This document shows, piece after piece, positions 37,067 to 49,423 of a stretch of DNA of 64,000 nt (positions are counted from its first letter, which is position 1; every line of letters begins with the position of its first letter). Under the pieces are notes generated by a model. It was not told where the DNA came from, ran no database searches, and was given only the letters and a program-made list of their open reading frames with translations. The stretch spans positions 23,586,367-23,650,366 of the forward strand of contig CM049308.1 of the NCBI GenBank assembly GCA_026874595.1, written 5' to 3'. This stretch comes from Sipunculus nudus. Lineage: Eukaryota > Annelida > Sipuncula > Golfingiida > Sipunculidae. The translations under genes and the position numbers were made by a program.

Positions 37067-38570
37067 TTAAGTGAATGCGTTACGTTATTTTACTCAACAA
37101 TATGACAAGCTATCTGAAGAAATGTTGAATTATTAATATTATTTTGGAGAAGGTTGTTTGATTGCTTATATATACACACTGACAAGGTAATAAACCTGTA
37201 ACATTTGATTTTAATTCCGTTCTGGGTAGCACAGTTTCTCATATGGCCCACACGACCAGCGTACCCGCCATCATGCTCTAGTCTGACCTTTGAACCCCTC
37301 TCCTCTCCAGCTCTTTTATAAAAAGAGAGTCTTGCAGATTTACACAAAACTGAGATGTGTAGAGTTGAAACACGGATTCACCTGGTCAGTTGCTTAGCAA
37401 ATGCTGACCCTGAATGGAGCGGTCTCTCCATGGACAAAAGCATCAACCTGTGCTACGATGGTATATAATCCTGTGAAAAAAATTATATATTTTACGGTGA
37501 ACGGATTGCCAAAGTTATTTGATGTTTCCTTTATGTCACCATAACCGTAAACAAAATTATTATTCAAGTTTGCTAACAGACAAACCAACCAACGAACCAA
37601 GGGAATAACACAATACCCTCCAGGCGGAGGAATGTAAATATAACTGCCTGGCAGCAACGGTATCGTGGACCAACAAATAACAGTTGTAACCGGTTTCTGT
37701 GGCTCAGGGGATAGAGCAAAGGACTCAAAGCCGGGAGGTCGTGAGGTCAAATCTAAGCCGAGGAGCGGTGAGATGTTCACGGTCGGCCCCACCTAGGGCT
37801 CTGCAGGATTAATGGGAAGGCTGTACCCCACAGCCGTGTATCACTCACAAACAGCAATTGGGAAGATAACACACCCAGGAACTGCGGGTGCGGTAGACAC
37901 CGGACCTGGGTGGCACCAGGATATAAAAATACAATGACAGGAAGCAAGTGCTACCGCTGTGTCACGTAGTCCCAAACCAAAAACTTTGCAGATGTAAATA
38001 CTTAGACTAAGTATAAGATAAGTCAGCATAAAAAATGGAGGCGGTTACCTCCACAACCCCCTCCCCTAAAAAAGAAACAGTTGTATTACTTAATATGGAA
38101 CATTTTCAGAGCCATCGATAATCCCAGTTATCCTTTACAAATCTTTCAATAACTGAGTCGGTCATAACTGATCGATTACTGAGGTAGCCCTACCAAACAA
38201 CATACCGAAAGTATGTTGCCCGATTGGCAGTAAAGGGGCTCTGGGAACCTTTACAACAAACCATAACGAAATGGTACATTCTTTAAATATTAGATTTAGA
38301 TATAAACATAGATTTCAGGATTAAACAGGTCATAATCACCTTGGAGTAGAATTTGAAATGTTAAAATTTGATATAAAGAGGGCTTATATTATTTAGTTTT
38401 TTTTTAATCAGACACTTACAGCATTTGATATTCGAACTGAAACCTTATGAAATGGAAAACGTCAAGCATACTTGTACATCGGACACGTAACGCGTGGAAG
38501 GGGTACAGTAGCGCCATCTAGAAGCAGCTTATGTAACTATAATAACCACAGTGAGTTTTATTGTTCTCAG
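37067..38570 (+). other. Copy 1 intron 8
   Basis: Holds the full-length SINE at 37691-38060. A CCCTCCAGGCGGAGG palindrome near 37616 resembles CCCTCCTGGCGGAGG near 63405. Confidence 0.6.
37691..38060 (+). repeat. Full-length tRNA-derived SINE
   Basis: Box A TGGCTCAGGGGATAGAGC (37700-37717) and box B GAGGTCAAATC (37743-37753) are spaced as in a tRNA gene. The body matches 2680-3010 and ends ATGGAGGCGGTTACCTCCAC. It lies in intron 8 of copy 1, in sense orientation. Confidence 0.85.
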
Positions 38571-38688
38571 GTTATTTATCTCGTCTCACCATGCCCAAGT
38601 TCATGGTCGGCGGCTCATCCGACGAGTTTTTCCTTCCTGACTCTTACCGCCATTTCTGGAATGATGTGTTGGAGCCTAAAACGCTTTG
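38571..38688 (+). CDS. Copy 1 exon 9: catalytic acid region
   Basis: Entered in phase 1 it reads YLSRLTMPKFMVGGSSDEFF then LPDSYRHFWNDVLEPKTL, leaving in phase 2 at TG|GTAAGT. DEFF after the MPK strand matches the family's conserved acid position. Confidence 0.88.
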
Positions 38689-39281
38689 GTAAGTAAAAGA
38701 ACAAACAAGTACATTCATAAACGTTCCTGTTTCCTGTTTACTGACGATTTATTTAATATCATACGAGACATTACGCTCTTCTAGGACTCAAAAGCACATC
38801 GATGTTGAAGCCCGGATAATGTCACATCCCGGTTATAATCATAATTTATGTATCTGTCAATCCGTGTCTGTGTAGCCTACCTCCATGTTTCCCACCATGC
38901 TAAAAACCAATGTGAAACAAGACTAACAATCACCCTTTCGCAAGAGGTCGTTTCTACTCGAAACGAATCTCTTCTTTTTGGGTACTGTTGGAGGGCCGGA
39001 ACTACTTGTCTCAACTTACTAAATCAAAATTTGTTACATTACAAGCAAACACCTTATCTTTACATATCACATGCACATCGATATTTACAAAATAATACTT
39101 ATTCCATAAAACACCTATTTTTATGTGATTTGCCTTGAAACTATTCTTATCCAAAGCGGTCTACATTGTCCTCTTCACTACATTTGTATCTACGCCGCTG
39201 GTGTATAAGAAGCCGGTGCATTCTGAGTGTCAGATTTTGACTTCAACAATTCCTACACATATATATATACACACACGTGTA

Positions 39282-39283
39282 GG

Positions 39284-39338
<55 letters not shown>
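39282..39338. repeat. (AT)n microsatellite
   Basis: About 28 AT dinucleotides. Confidence 0.95.
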
Positions 39339-39342
<4 letters not shown>

Positions 39343-39704
39343 TATGGGATTCCAGTATCTAAATTTAATATCTTAATTCCATACATTGTAAGCACTTGCA
39401 TAAAAAACGTCAGTTTGGTTGGGTACAAGTACGGAAGAGTGCATACATTCATACATAAATATATTTTTTTTGGTAGTTTATATAGACTCGATTAGCTATA
39501 CCCTTGCATTGATCTCCTGGGGCGAGTTAAATCGGATTCAGTAAATCCATAGATTCAAATGATCAAACTTTAAATTAAACTGTAAAAGGGAACCAGCTAT
39601 CAGTATTCCATGCCTTTTACCTTTCAATCCTGATATACTAAATTATAGTTGCAATTGTTTGCAAATTCATATGTAATGATTGAAATAAAAAAGACCGGTG
39701 GTTA

Positions 39705-40010
39705 ATTATTAATCGATTATTTCATTACCTTCTATGTTATCTTGAATAAATATTATAGAATTATACCTTAAATATTGATATTCGGTTTAACTTGAACATC
39801 ACGCTGGAAGGTCAAGGTAAGGCTCGTGTTGTTGATACTTTATCGTTGCATAAGCATTAACAATTATATTGTTTGTTGTATAGTGCCCTATCATTCTTAT
39901 ATCTCTGACATAATAAGAATAACTTTACTTGATAATATGACGTTTTTGGATGTGCACACATCATAAATTATGATCGGTTATGCAAAAATGCAATCGATTT
40001 AATCAATTAT
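39705..40010 (+). repeat. Dispersed repeat with ATCGATT ends, copy 2
   Basis: Second copy of the repeat at 17871-18160, with TTAATCGATTATTTCATTACC blocks at the left and GCAATCGATTTAATC at the right. It sits in intron 9 of copy 1. Confidence 0.6.
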
Positions 40011-40696
40011 GAAAGAAAACTACCGCTCTTTACACAGCGCTTTACCCATAGGCCAACTGCCTATTTCGTAAGCGCTGTTTGTTATGACCTTGTATCCTGA
40101 ATCTCTACACCAGAGGGGAGCACTGTATTTTGGTCCAATCAGATGAGACCCTGTGCTGGAAGCAAAACGGTTTACCAGCCAAGCGAGGAATACACGAAGC
40201 CAATGTAGTTCATTTCGTTTTGGGTGACAGCTCATCGCCCCGGCGACCGTTTGAACAGGCCACAGGCTCAGAGAGAATTGCCCTACACGTGGTTTCTGGG
40301 CGGAGCCTGATGCCTGTCGAGTGTTTGTTGACTTGCATTTGGTTGGCTGATAGTCACATCAGCAGTTTTTAAGCAGGCAGGCCCATGTGCACCACCTGGT
40401 GTTTAAATTTATAATGAAGGGTCAAAGCAGTCAGCGGAAAAATCAGTAGCTTCTTTAGAAGCGCAAGATTTCCGCTGCCTCGGGAGCGTATACCAAACAT
40501 CGTTTAAATCGATTAAATGGCACATCACTACCGAATCCAAGTCCCAGTCCAGGTAATCCAAACGCACAGGGAAAATTTCAATATGGTGAGATCGTTAAAG
40601 ATTTATAAATTTTATAAATGACAGTATTTAACAAACTTTATTAAAGCATCGGCAACAATGAAAAAAAAAAAGAATGTTTAACATTTTCTTTTGAAG

Positions 40697-40790
40697 GATG
40701 GTTGAGAACACCGGGCATTGCACCGCGTGTTCACATCACTTTGATAGCATCTGGGACGCGATGAAGAACTTTTATTTGTTCGCTGCAAGG
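40697..40790 (+). CDS. Copy 1 exon 10: catalytic histidine region
   Basis: Joins exon 9 to give WMVENTGHCTACSHHFDSIW and on to NFYLFAAR, ending in phase 0 at AGG|GTAAGC. The His in NTGHC lies where this fold places its catalytic histidine. Confidence 0.88.
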
Positions 40791-41483
40791 GTAAGCCAGT
40801 CTTATACTAATACATACTAGTATGCTTTTTATTCAAATTCTAATGTCCGAAATGAGTAGATGTTGCTTGCTTATTATTTATAATTAGAAAGAAAGCCAAG
40901 ACAGGAACCTTCACTTGCAACTGCTCTGGATTCATTTAGAGAACACCCGCATTGAATGTTTTGCATAGTTCTGATTGATTGTCATAATTGAAACTGTGAC
41001 CAGTCTATAAATGTCTTTTTTTATAATAATCAAAAGGTCACATATATTCTGTGCTGATCTGCTCTGAATAAATGCAGCTTTAGTAAATGGTAGGGGACTA
41101 TTTGAAAAAAAAAATGGTTTTGAACTTATAAATCTGTTTTTATACACATGTATAGAGTTCATGCAAATGCAGAGGAGGGTAGACCTATGTCAGTATAAAT
41201 GTATTAATCATATCTGTTCAAGCTTAAGTCATATGATTAATATCTAAATTTTCGAAAATGGTGTAGACCTTTATACGTGTATTACAGTCAAGTTAAATGT
41301 AATTTCTGTGGCACACACTTGAGGTATTTTCTATGTTCTTTAGTGTGACCTTTTCCCGTTGGTCTGTTGTGGGTCATAGTCACAATTACAAAAAAAAAAT
41401 AATATATAACTTTAACTTAAGTGGTCCTACAATGTACAAGGTCCTATTCTTAAATATTAAATAATAACATTTTTTATCTTTAG
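40791..41483 (+). other. Copy 1 intron 10
   Basis: Nothing recognised. Confidence 0.6.
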
Positions 41484-41522
41484 GATCAGCCATATCCAAC
41501 GATGACCTGGACTCATAGTGAA
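41484..41522 (+). CDS. Copy 1 exon 11
   Basis: A 13-codon exon, DQPYPTMTWTHSE, between TTTAG and GAA|GTAAGT, phase 0 at both ends. Confidence 0.85.
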
Positions 41523-41697
41523 GTAAGTATTTGTAGTATACAGTTCATATATAAAGAATAAATAAGTTATAATTAAGAATAACAATTGTGTTCATGTAAG
41601 ATGTAACATAAAAAAGAAAGCTTTGCATTTACCTATAGCTTCATTAGAAATAAGTCAATTATTGAAACTAAATATTAATAATAATTAATAATTAATA

Positions 41698-41756
<59 letters not shown>

Positions 41757-41907
41757 TGATAAGAAAAGAACGAGGTTACAGTAAATATTGAAAAAAAATT
41801 ACAGTATGTGCTTTGGATTATAATTTTCTAATCTTGCTCGCACACTGAGTGAGCTCTCTTCGTATTGTTACTTTGTCTGTTACAATTGCTTTGTCAATTG
41901 TATAATA

Positions 41908-41956
<49 letters not shown>

Positions 41957-41991
41957 TCGGGGGATGACAATGAGTTGATAATTTATTGTAG
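41523..41991 (+). repeat. Copy 1 intron 11 with (TAA)n and (GA)n
   Basis: A (TAA)n tract occupies about 41697-41752 and a (GA)n tract about 41911-41953, the second ending only about 40 bp before the exon 12 acceptor. Confidence 0.9.
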
Positions 41992-42080
41992 ACAGCTACT
42001 GATGGCACTGTGACGGCCACCGTGAGTGAGGTGCCAGTAGCTATCAGGGCCTGGGTGGCCAACAGTATCAGCACTGTCAG
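41992..42080 (+). CDS. Copy 1 exon 12
   Basis: Encodes TATDGTVTATVSEVPVAIRA then WVANSISTV, leaving in phase 2 at AG|GTGACT. Confidence 0.85.
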
Positions 42081-42850
42081 GTGACTGGACCTTCCTCTGA
42101 TGCAAAGTCACAATAACCAATCAGATTTCAGCAAACGATTTTGATCTCACAGTCATGAGCAGCTTGCGATCAAAATACTGAAGTTTGCTTAATCACGTCT
42201 TGTTTACAATAGAAGAATATAGAACGGAGAATACATTGTGTAAGGCATAAGACAATAAATATAAATATACAACGAAAACCCTTCCCTTTAATCAACAGAC
42301 AAAACAAGAATTATAATGTGAACTAATATTATAAGGTGGAATAGTTAATTCAATTTATGTTAACTTATATTGATTACATTAATAACAATGATTATTGACT
42401 TCGTCATGTTATATAAAAAATAAAATTAAAAAATTGATATTATATTATATTTTATTATTATATATCATGTCATAATATCATGTTATGTTACGTAATGTTA
42501 TATTCCACATCACGTAATGTTATAAATCAAACTGTCAATAAATACTTAAGATTAAAAAATATGATCTTGTATGACATGTGAATAAATTAAATTATATTAT
42601 ATTTAACTATATTATATAACAACATATTAAACTATATTATATTATATTATATTATATTATATCAAACTATATTATATAACATTATATTCTACTATATTAT
42701 ATTATATTCAACTTTATTATATTTTGTTATATTAAACTATAATATAAAATATTATATAAAAGTATATTAAACTATATAATATTATGTTATATATTATATT
42801 ATATTATATTAAATTATATTATATTAAATTTCAACTTAACTATCTATTAG
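42081..42850 (+). repeat. Copy 1 intron 12, largely (TATAT) satellite
   Basis: From about 42400 to 42840 the intron is composed of irregular ATATTATATTATATT-type units with occasional AAACT. Confidence 0.85.
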
Positions 42851-42923
42851 ACGAGACTTCCGTCGCATGGCTGGATTGCCGCCAACAGAGACCGGGGTCG
42901 TCTGGAACGCGACCACTGTCACG
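42851..42923 (+). CDS. Copy 1 exon 13
   Basis: Completes the split Arg codon and reads RDFRRMAGLPPTETGVVWNA then TTVT, ending in phase 0 at ACG|GTAGGT. Confidence 0.88.
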
Positions 42924-43415
42924 GTAGGTTGGTACCAGCTGCCATAAAAACATATCTCTATTTCGTTGATTACATTTAATCAAATTACCGGTTATCTAAA
43001 TTATCGGTCAAATAAATAGGATGACTTTGATTAAATTGCGAAGGGTACTCCTCATGATTATATTTACCTGCATTTGATGATAATAACTTGAATTCATGTT
43101 TGACATCGAAAAAATGGGATACAAACAATCTTCTTCTTAATGTAAAAAAAAAAATTCTTCCGATGGGCATGGTATGAACCTATAAAAACTAGACGCAGAC
43201 ACAAAGACCGTTTAAAGTTTTTGCTAAGAGAAAAAATTTGATGGAGGGGTTTCTTCAATTAGAGTTATATGAAAACGGAACATTAATCTTTTTTAAATTT
43301 CTCAGTAACGTTCATATCATTTAGTGAAACATATGTTGTATTCAGCTGTTCCGGTTACCACATATATTTGATGAAGAAAAGTGATATTTTAAATTTTGAT
43401 TTTATATGATTGCAG
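42924..43415 (+). other. Copy 1 intron 13
   Basis: Nothing recognised. Confidence 0.6.
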
Positions 43416-43487
43416 AGGGATGACATTTTTCAATATTCTGTGACCATTCCTAAACCGTCCTCTGGCTGGCGAGCTTTCTACATTGAG
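43416..43487 (+). CDS. Copy 1 exon 14
   Basis: Twenty-four codons, RDDIFQYSVTIPKPSSGWRA then FYIE, phase 0, donor GAG|GTTCGT. W-RAF-IE is a conserved strand of the C-terminal beta domain. Confidence 0.88.
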
Positions 43488-44093
43488 GTTCGTGAAATCA
43501 TGTGAACACAGTATAATACTTTCACTGCTGTTTGTTGGTTGGTTAGTTAGTTTCATAGTTGGTTCCTTTTTAGGTAAGAAACTTAATTTGCTCCAAGAAG
43601 CTACGTAGTGATTTCGATGAATTTTGTGAAGGATCAGGTTAAATCCGAATTAAATTTTGGAAGTCGCCTGGATCACTCTGTGTTTGTTTATATAATAATT
43701 AAATATTCATTTGTATTAAGGATCTTTGATGCAGCCACAGAGTGTGTTAACAGTTACATAGATTCCATTGGGATTACAATGGCATGTTTCAAGTGTAGCA
43801 TAGACGTGGCTGGGTCATATCTGGCTCTCGGACGATATCAATAGTTCAGTTTATATCTTCAGGTTTTATCTTAAGATATGTTTTAATAAAAACCGGTAAC
43901 CCATGGCTGCTTGGCCTTTTACAGTCAGAGACGCCCAAGGTCTCACAATGCCATTGAACCAAAGTACCAAAAGTAACTATAATAACAAAAATGGTACCTA
44001 CAGGCAATATATATGTATATATGTATAAATATATTTATATATATTATTTAATAATTATCCCTTCGCAAAGAAGTTGCGAAGGGGATATAGTAA

Positions 44094-45255
44094 AGGCGGT
44101 TTCACACCGGATGTGTCCGAACGAATTTTACGTCCGAACGAAAATTTGCTGTACGAACATGTTCTATTTTTTGTCTTTCGCATCGGACAAGAATAGCTTC
44201 TTTTCATCTTCAACACAAAAGAGCTGGAACATTTATATGCAGGCTTTGACATTTGTACGTTACATATTTGATATATAATACTGTACAACGAAGAAATGTT
44301 GTCTCCTTGTCCACTGTTCCAGAATTATGCATTGATAAAAGAAAAATATAAAAAGAGGGATTATTTCTATATCAATTAAATTTATTTGATTTAAACAGAT
44401 ATTTATAACTTTTTTTGCTCAATGATTTTTCCATTAAAAAAAATCTCATATTACTTTTTATGAAATATGTATATTTCCTAAGGGGGGAATAATATTTTAA
44501 TCATAAGGGATTTCAATCGCCGTTTGACCACTTATTTACAATCGAGGACAAAAAAGTCCATTAAACCAGGTTAAGATATAATATTTCATGGTAAATTATA
44601 ATTGTTAATATATTATTTGCAATATATTACAGTTATTCTGTGAAAGGAGGGGGGAGGGATGATTACATTGATCATCCCCCTAGCCCCCCCCCCCCTATAT
44701 TAACGCCCCTGAATATAAGTCAGTCGTATAAGCGATATGTACACTAATAAGCAACGTTATCCAGGACTTGTTCTTTGTTACCCAACCCCTCCCCCGAAAA
44801 TAAATGTTCCGTGATAAATTATGAAAAAAATCATGAAACACTAATTTTTTCATGTGTCATTTTTATTATAACAAAAGTATTATTTTGTGTTAAAAGTTTT
44901 GCATATTAACTGAAGTTTTAAAGCTTTGGCAAGACCATTCTAAATCATATTGGTAAATTTTAAATTCAAATATAATTCAAACTAAAATAGTGATTCAAAC
45001 TTTGATTTAACCTGAAATGCAGGAGTTACAATGGAATCTGTTCTGTTGAAACAACAGGTTGCACATTTATTTTAAAGGCATGTCGAAAAGGTAATCTGGG
45101 AACAGTCAGTGGTATAAATATATTTCACCGGTGAACTCAATTATACATTCATTACACTCAGAGATAAACTTTATTATTAAATATGATTAATTACAAAATT
45201 AATTAGAAAATCAATTAACAGGTTCAAAAAAATATTCGACATTTTTCTGTATAGG

Positions 45256-45310
<55 letters not shown>

Positions 45311-45524
45311 GTGGCAATAAAGCCTATATTGTAGTGCATCCGATTTATTTCTCATGTACCTGTCCAATACGAATTTCGGAGACGACAATTCCTAGGTCGG
45401 AAACCAAAAATATAGTTCGGCTTTGGTGTGAATGAAATTTCGGATGCGACAGGATTTTAGTCGGAACGACAGAAATATTCGTTCGTGTCATATTCGTTCG
45501 GGCGCATCCGGTGTGAAACCGCCT
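44094..45524. mobile_element. PIF/Harbinger-like non-autonomous element
   Basis: TAA at 44091-44093 and 45525-45527 flank inverted termini beginning AGGCGGTTTCACACCGGATG. The right end, CATCCGGTGTGAAACCGCCT, is a perfect 20-bp inverse, and similarity with CGAACGAA motifs continues for about 50 bp. A TAA/TWA duplication with such ends fits PIF/Harbinger. At 1431 bp with no transposase frame the element is non-autonomous. It contains a C/G-run hairpin at about 44646-44695 and a (CT)n(AT)n tract at 45254-45310. Confidence 0.88.
45254..45310. repeat. (CT)n(AT)n microsatellite
   Basis: About 12 CT units run into (AT)n, inside the Harbinger-like element. Confidence 0.9.
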
Positions 45525-45527
45525 TAA

Positions 45528-45784
45528 CGCCTCCGTTCGTGCGTCCGTCCGACTTTCCGTCCGGAATTGGCTTGTGGATCGATTTCAAGCCAAACCTTTT
45601 GACCAAAACCTTCATCTTGCACATATGGCTCACCCATCCATAGATGAAGAACCCTATCGATTTTGAAGTCATGGGGTCAAAGGTCACGGCCTCAGGGCCC
45701 ACTTCTTGAAAAAGGTTGTGGACCCATTTAAAGCCAAACCGTTAGACCAAAATATTTCATCTTGCACATATAGCTCACCCACGC
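45528..45784 (+). repeat. 146-bp tandem array, left part
   Basis: Starts CGCCTCCGTTCGTGCGTCCG after the Harbinger-like insertion. Units GGCTTGTGGATCGATTTCAA (from about 45566) and TTGTGGACCCATTTAAAGCC (45713) are 146 bp apart and continue at 56927 after the large insertion. Each unit carries a GGTCA-rich block such as GGGTCAAAGGTCA (45674-45686). Confidence 0.85.
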
Positions 45785-45789
45785 ATCAC

Positions 45790-45990
45790 TGTAAAAAGAA
45801 AAGGTTTTCTAAAGGGTAATAAAAAGGTTTTTATCGTGTCCAAATACAGAAACCCTTAAATGTTTTTTTTGAGAAAACCCATTTCCGAAAAACCTTTAAT
45901 AGGTTTTTTTTAAAACCCTTTAAAGGTTTTATTTAAATTACATCAAACCAAATAACCTTTATAGGGCCATGAAAAAAAAAACCCTTTTGA
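45790..45990 (+). repeat. Left subterminal repeats of the CMC-like element
   Basis: AAAAGGTTTT, AAAACCC, AACCCTTAAA and AAACCTTTAA motifs recur in both orientations at 15-30 bp spacing. In CACTA elements such motifs bind the element's own DNA-binding protein. Confidence 0.65.
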
Positions 45991-46899
45991 AAGATTTTGT
46001 TTATAGGACAAACAAGAAATCTATAGGTCATATCACGCAGTACATATTGTCTTCTAGGGTAACTGTGCATAATCTGTAAAATAAAACAAGGAAACAATAA
46101 TTTGCAGAAATCCAGATCTATTTATTTGATATTAAAACTTTACATGAGTATAACATAAACAATTGCCGCTCATGCTAATTCGACTTAAGAACAACATTCT
46201 TAGAAGTCCTACAAGATGCTGTTTTGAAATATTAAAAATCTTGCCAGACTTAACTGAAACACAAACACCTATACAAACAATTACAATATGTTTGCACATA
46301 AGATTAATCAAAAGATAACATAAATGATATATAGAAATCACAACTGAGAATTACGCTTAATAGAAAGCCCATAAAATATATCAGCACTTCATGTCACAGG
46401 ATATCCATTAAAAATTGTCTGAAAATGTAACAAATTCCTCATTACTGGTATTATTTAGGGGGATGGGGGATCGAATTAGACACTGCCTGAATTCAAACTA
46501 TAATAATTTATAAACAGATAGTAACATCAAAACTTTCTTGTATTAAAATGACATCAAAACACATATGTCTTACATGAAATGATGTATAATTTGCAGAATA
46601 GCTCGTTTTGTTATCCACTTTCTTAGCATCTTAAGTTGCAAGCCACTTTGCACATATAATAAGCCTTTTCTGTCAGATAATAAATCAAATAAAATCTTTT
46701 ATTTATCCTTGACCTATATAAGAAAATGATAATAGGTGTAAAATTGTACATTTAAAAACCAGGTTCTTGTTTCTGAATATTAGAATTTAAGATATGTTGT
46801 TCAACATATTTCATACTTTTAATAATGTGAAGACAATGCTTAAATGTAAAAAAACATATAATTCATTATATGTTATTCATGTGAAATAATTTTATGAAA

Positions 46900-47330
46900 C
46901 CTGGTTACTCTATCTTTTGAAACATAGTTTTTTATAATGGCTTTAAACTTTGACCCATGGGTCACTGTGCTCAGCCGAAGTTGACCTTGAACGTTAAAAT
47001 ATAAAATAAAAACAAATTGAGATAAAATCTGAGAAGAAGTGGTAATATAGGCCATGATTGGTCGAAGAAACTGTTGCAAATAATATTTTTTTATCTTACC
47101 ATGTGTTTCCTAATTTTAAGAATGTATGCAGTTTGTGAATAAAGATCTATATTATTACCATGACCACTGATTGGCTTTTTGATAAGCTGTTGACAGTTCA
47201 GCAGTTTACACATTTGTTCAATTAGATTCTATTTTTTTATAAAACCAATTTGTTCTCTATTTTATCCAATGTTTACAGTTCCCATAACATTAACACTCCA
47301 TAGGTGGAAGGACTTGATGGTTGGTGTAAC
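46900..47330 (+). repeat. Internal direct repeat A, copy 1
   Basis: Blocks GGTCACTGTGCTCAGCCGAA, TTGTTGCAAATAATATT, TTTCCTAATTTTAA and CTGTTGACAGTTCAGCAGTT recur in the same order at 52290-52640. Confidence 0.75.
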
Positions 47331-48699
47331 ACCTCTGTATACATTTTCATTATTTTATAAAAGTTGTGCACTTGCAAATAAAACTATTGTCCAAAGTGCT
47401 CAGGTGCAGGGACAAAGTGATGACAAAGGAGGGGGGGGGGGTGATGAGGGGAGTAACAATTTCCATTGAATATACTTCTTACAGGATATAAAATTTAAGT
47501 CAAATGTGTTTACAGAAAAAAAGGTTATTTATAATAATTAAATATTTAAAAACAGGTAAAAAAAATGGAAAAAGAATCAAATCACTTTAATTCCCATTCC
47601 ATTGAAGCAGGAAAATAATGAACAAATGTTTGCACTAGATCTTCATCTTTTTAATAACATCAATTTTTTTTCAAGTTTATAAATTTTACTATGCATTCAC
47701 CGTATAACATATATATCTGAATATCTAAGTTGATTCATAATTCACAAACTGCATCAAAAGTTATAGCTTATTTGGTCAGGTAACATCACAGTATGTACAC
47801 AGATCTATTTTTATGATATATATTTCTTAAATTTGAAAAACAATAAAAATTTGAAAATAACACGATTTAGAATTCACAATTTTAAGTTGCACCTTCACTT
47901 ATCCATGATTTGGCTCACATATTATCCAAATTATGCCTACTGATGGGTTTAATAATATTTTAATTCGCTAAAATTATTTAAAAGGAGATGCCACATTACC
48001 ACAACACGACATCAACTAGATTACTCTTTGAATAATTATTTCAAGAAAAGTTTTGTACACTGGAATATAAACAGCTTCACAATTAAAGAAATACAGTTAT
48101 TGCAATACACTAGGAGAGGGGGAGGGAGAGGTGCCATAAGAATAAATGTACACCTGTGACAGCAGGGGTGATCGACTAGCGTTGCATCACTGATAAGGTT
48201 ACCCAGGCAGGGCTGATCCACCAGAAGTGGATCTCGACAATGCAAATCATTACAAAAGAGCCTCTGTAGAAAACTTCAATAACTAGTATATTTATTTTTT
48301 AAACTTTACTTTCAAATTTCAGGTTAAATTCTTATGTTTACCTGCTGTGAATATTAAATCAAATGTAAAAAAATGCAATGGTCAATGTTGGCCAAAATTT
48401 AAGGTACTAATTTTATATTTATGCCAATAACATAAAATTTAAAAAAAATCAAGTCTAATTTTAGGTATTCAATAAAATTTTTATTGAATAAAGCCATATA
48501 ACTGGAAAAAATGCTTTAGCTTCAACAATTATCATGTGAAGGGATTCAGCTTTCTTTCCCTATTGTTTTACAAAGTGCATTATGTTTTGGCCCATAAGTT
48601 TCACAAATTACATAATACTGACCTAATTTCTGGCATGTACATAGGAACTATAGATAGAAATAATTATAGTAAATATTAAGGAAAGGAAAGTGATATTAG

Positions 48700-48950
48700 G
48701 CAGTCCTGAAAGTGTTTAATAATAGGTTTTTAATTGAAAATTCAGGTTTTACCTTAATTTCTCGAAGGAACAAACCTGCAATGACCCAGTGTAGGGTTTG
48801 GTAGGGGGTCTTGGGAACATCTAACAGTATGCTGAATTTTTTATTCGTTGGTCTGATGGTTTCACAACATGCCAGTCTAAAAGGACAGGCTGACGGACAA
48901 CGGACCATTACTGTAGCTCAGATTACTTGTAGTCAGCTGAGCTAAAAATG
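48700..48950 (+). repeat. Internal repeat B with GTCAGCTGAGCTAAAA end, copy 1
   Basis: GGAACATCTAACAGTATGCT, GACGGACAACGGACCAT and AGTCAGCTGAGCTAAAA recur at about 52950-53132. The AGTCAGCTGAGCTAAA end also recurs near 51150 and 51505. Confidence 0.75.
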
Positions 48951-49324
48951 TAATATAAATATGGTTACTTAATGCAGTTGAAAATCTTAATTGTAAACTT
49001 TGAAGTAATTTAACATAAATTACAATTTGACTTTTAAAATAAAATATCTCATTGATACACTCAAATGCACAACAAGCTTAAATTTAACAAGAACTAGCAT
49101 TGTATATTAATATTTGGTTCCCAAAGTCTTTGCAAACAAAATGGTCTTAAATCACAATATGAAATGTTAAGTTTTGATGCCCAGGTGTCGACTGTAGTGG
49201 TCACTTTTGTATCCTCTTTGCCAATGGCATACTTTTCTATAAACAAACATGTCTTTTGCAACCTCTGAGCGTAACTGATGCTATACCCAAAGGTTGTGAA
49301 CCATGCTGCCAGGACTAGTGAAAA

Positions 49325-49423
49325 CTACTTTTCTGCCCCTTCAGTAACAAGTTGCTCATCCACTTTCAGCTGGAACTGGCCCTTGCTGTCTTCCTTGATG
49401 GTGGAGAAAGGTGATGTGACATC
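49325..49423 (-). CDS. Candidate terminal exon of element-borne gene
   Basis: On the minus strand, TTTCCATTACAG is followed by GAT GTC ACA..., giving DVTSPFSTIKEDSKGQFQLK then VDEQLVTEGAEK and TAG. The composition is strongly protein-like and the acceptor is good. Family unknown. It is the farthest downstream exon I can support for the minus-strand gene in the CMC-like element. Confidence 0.5.
   Translation of the reverse strand, partial: DVTSPFSTIKEDSKGQFQLKVDEQLVTEGAEK

Larger units (their letters stand above)
38689..40696 (+). other. Copy 1 intron 9
   Basis: Contains an (AT)n tract at about 39282-39338, the dispersed repeat 39705-40010 and a GC-richer patch near 40130-40370 with no supportable gene. 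Confidence 0.5.
45991..49324. other. CMC-like element interior, left part
   Basis: Non-coding as far as I can see. It contains one copy each of two internal repeats (46900-47330; 48700-48950), a short G run near 47430, and nothing else supportable. Confidence 0.5.

Noticed and set aside
37071-37076. GTGAAT as the exon 8 donor of copy 1
   Set aside because: It leaves phase 2 while exon 9 requires phase 1; the joined frame hits TGA within exon 9.
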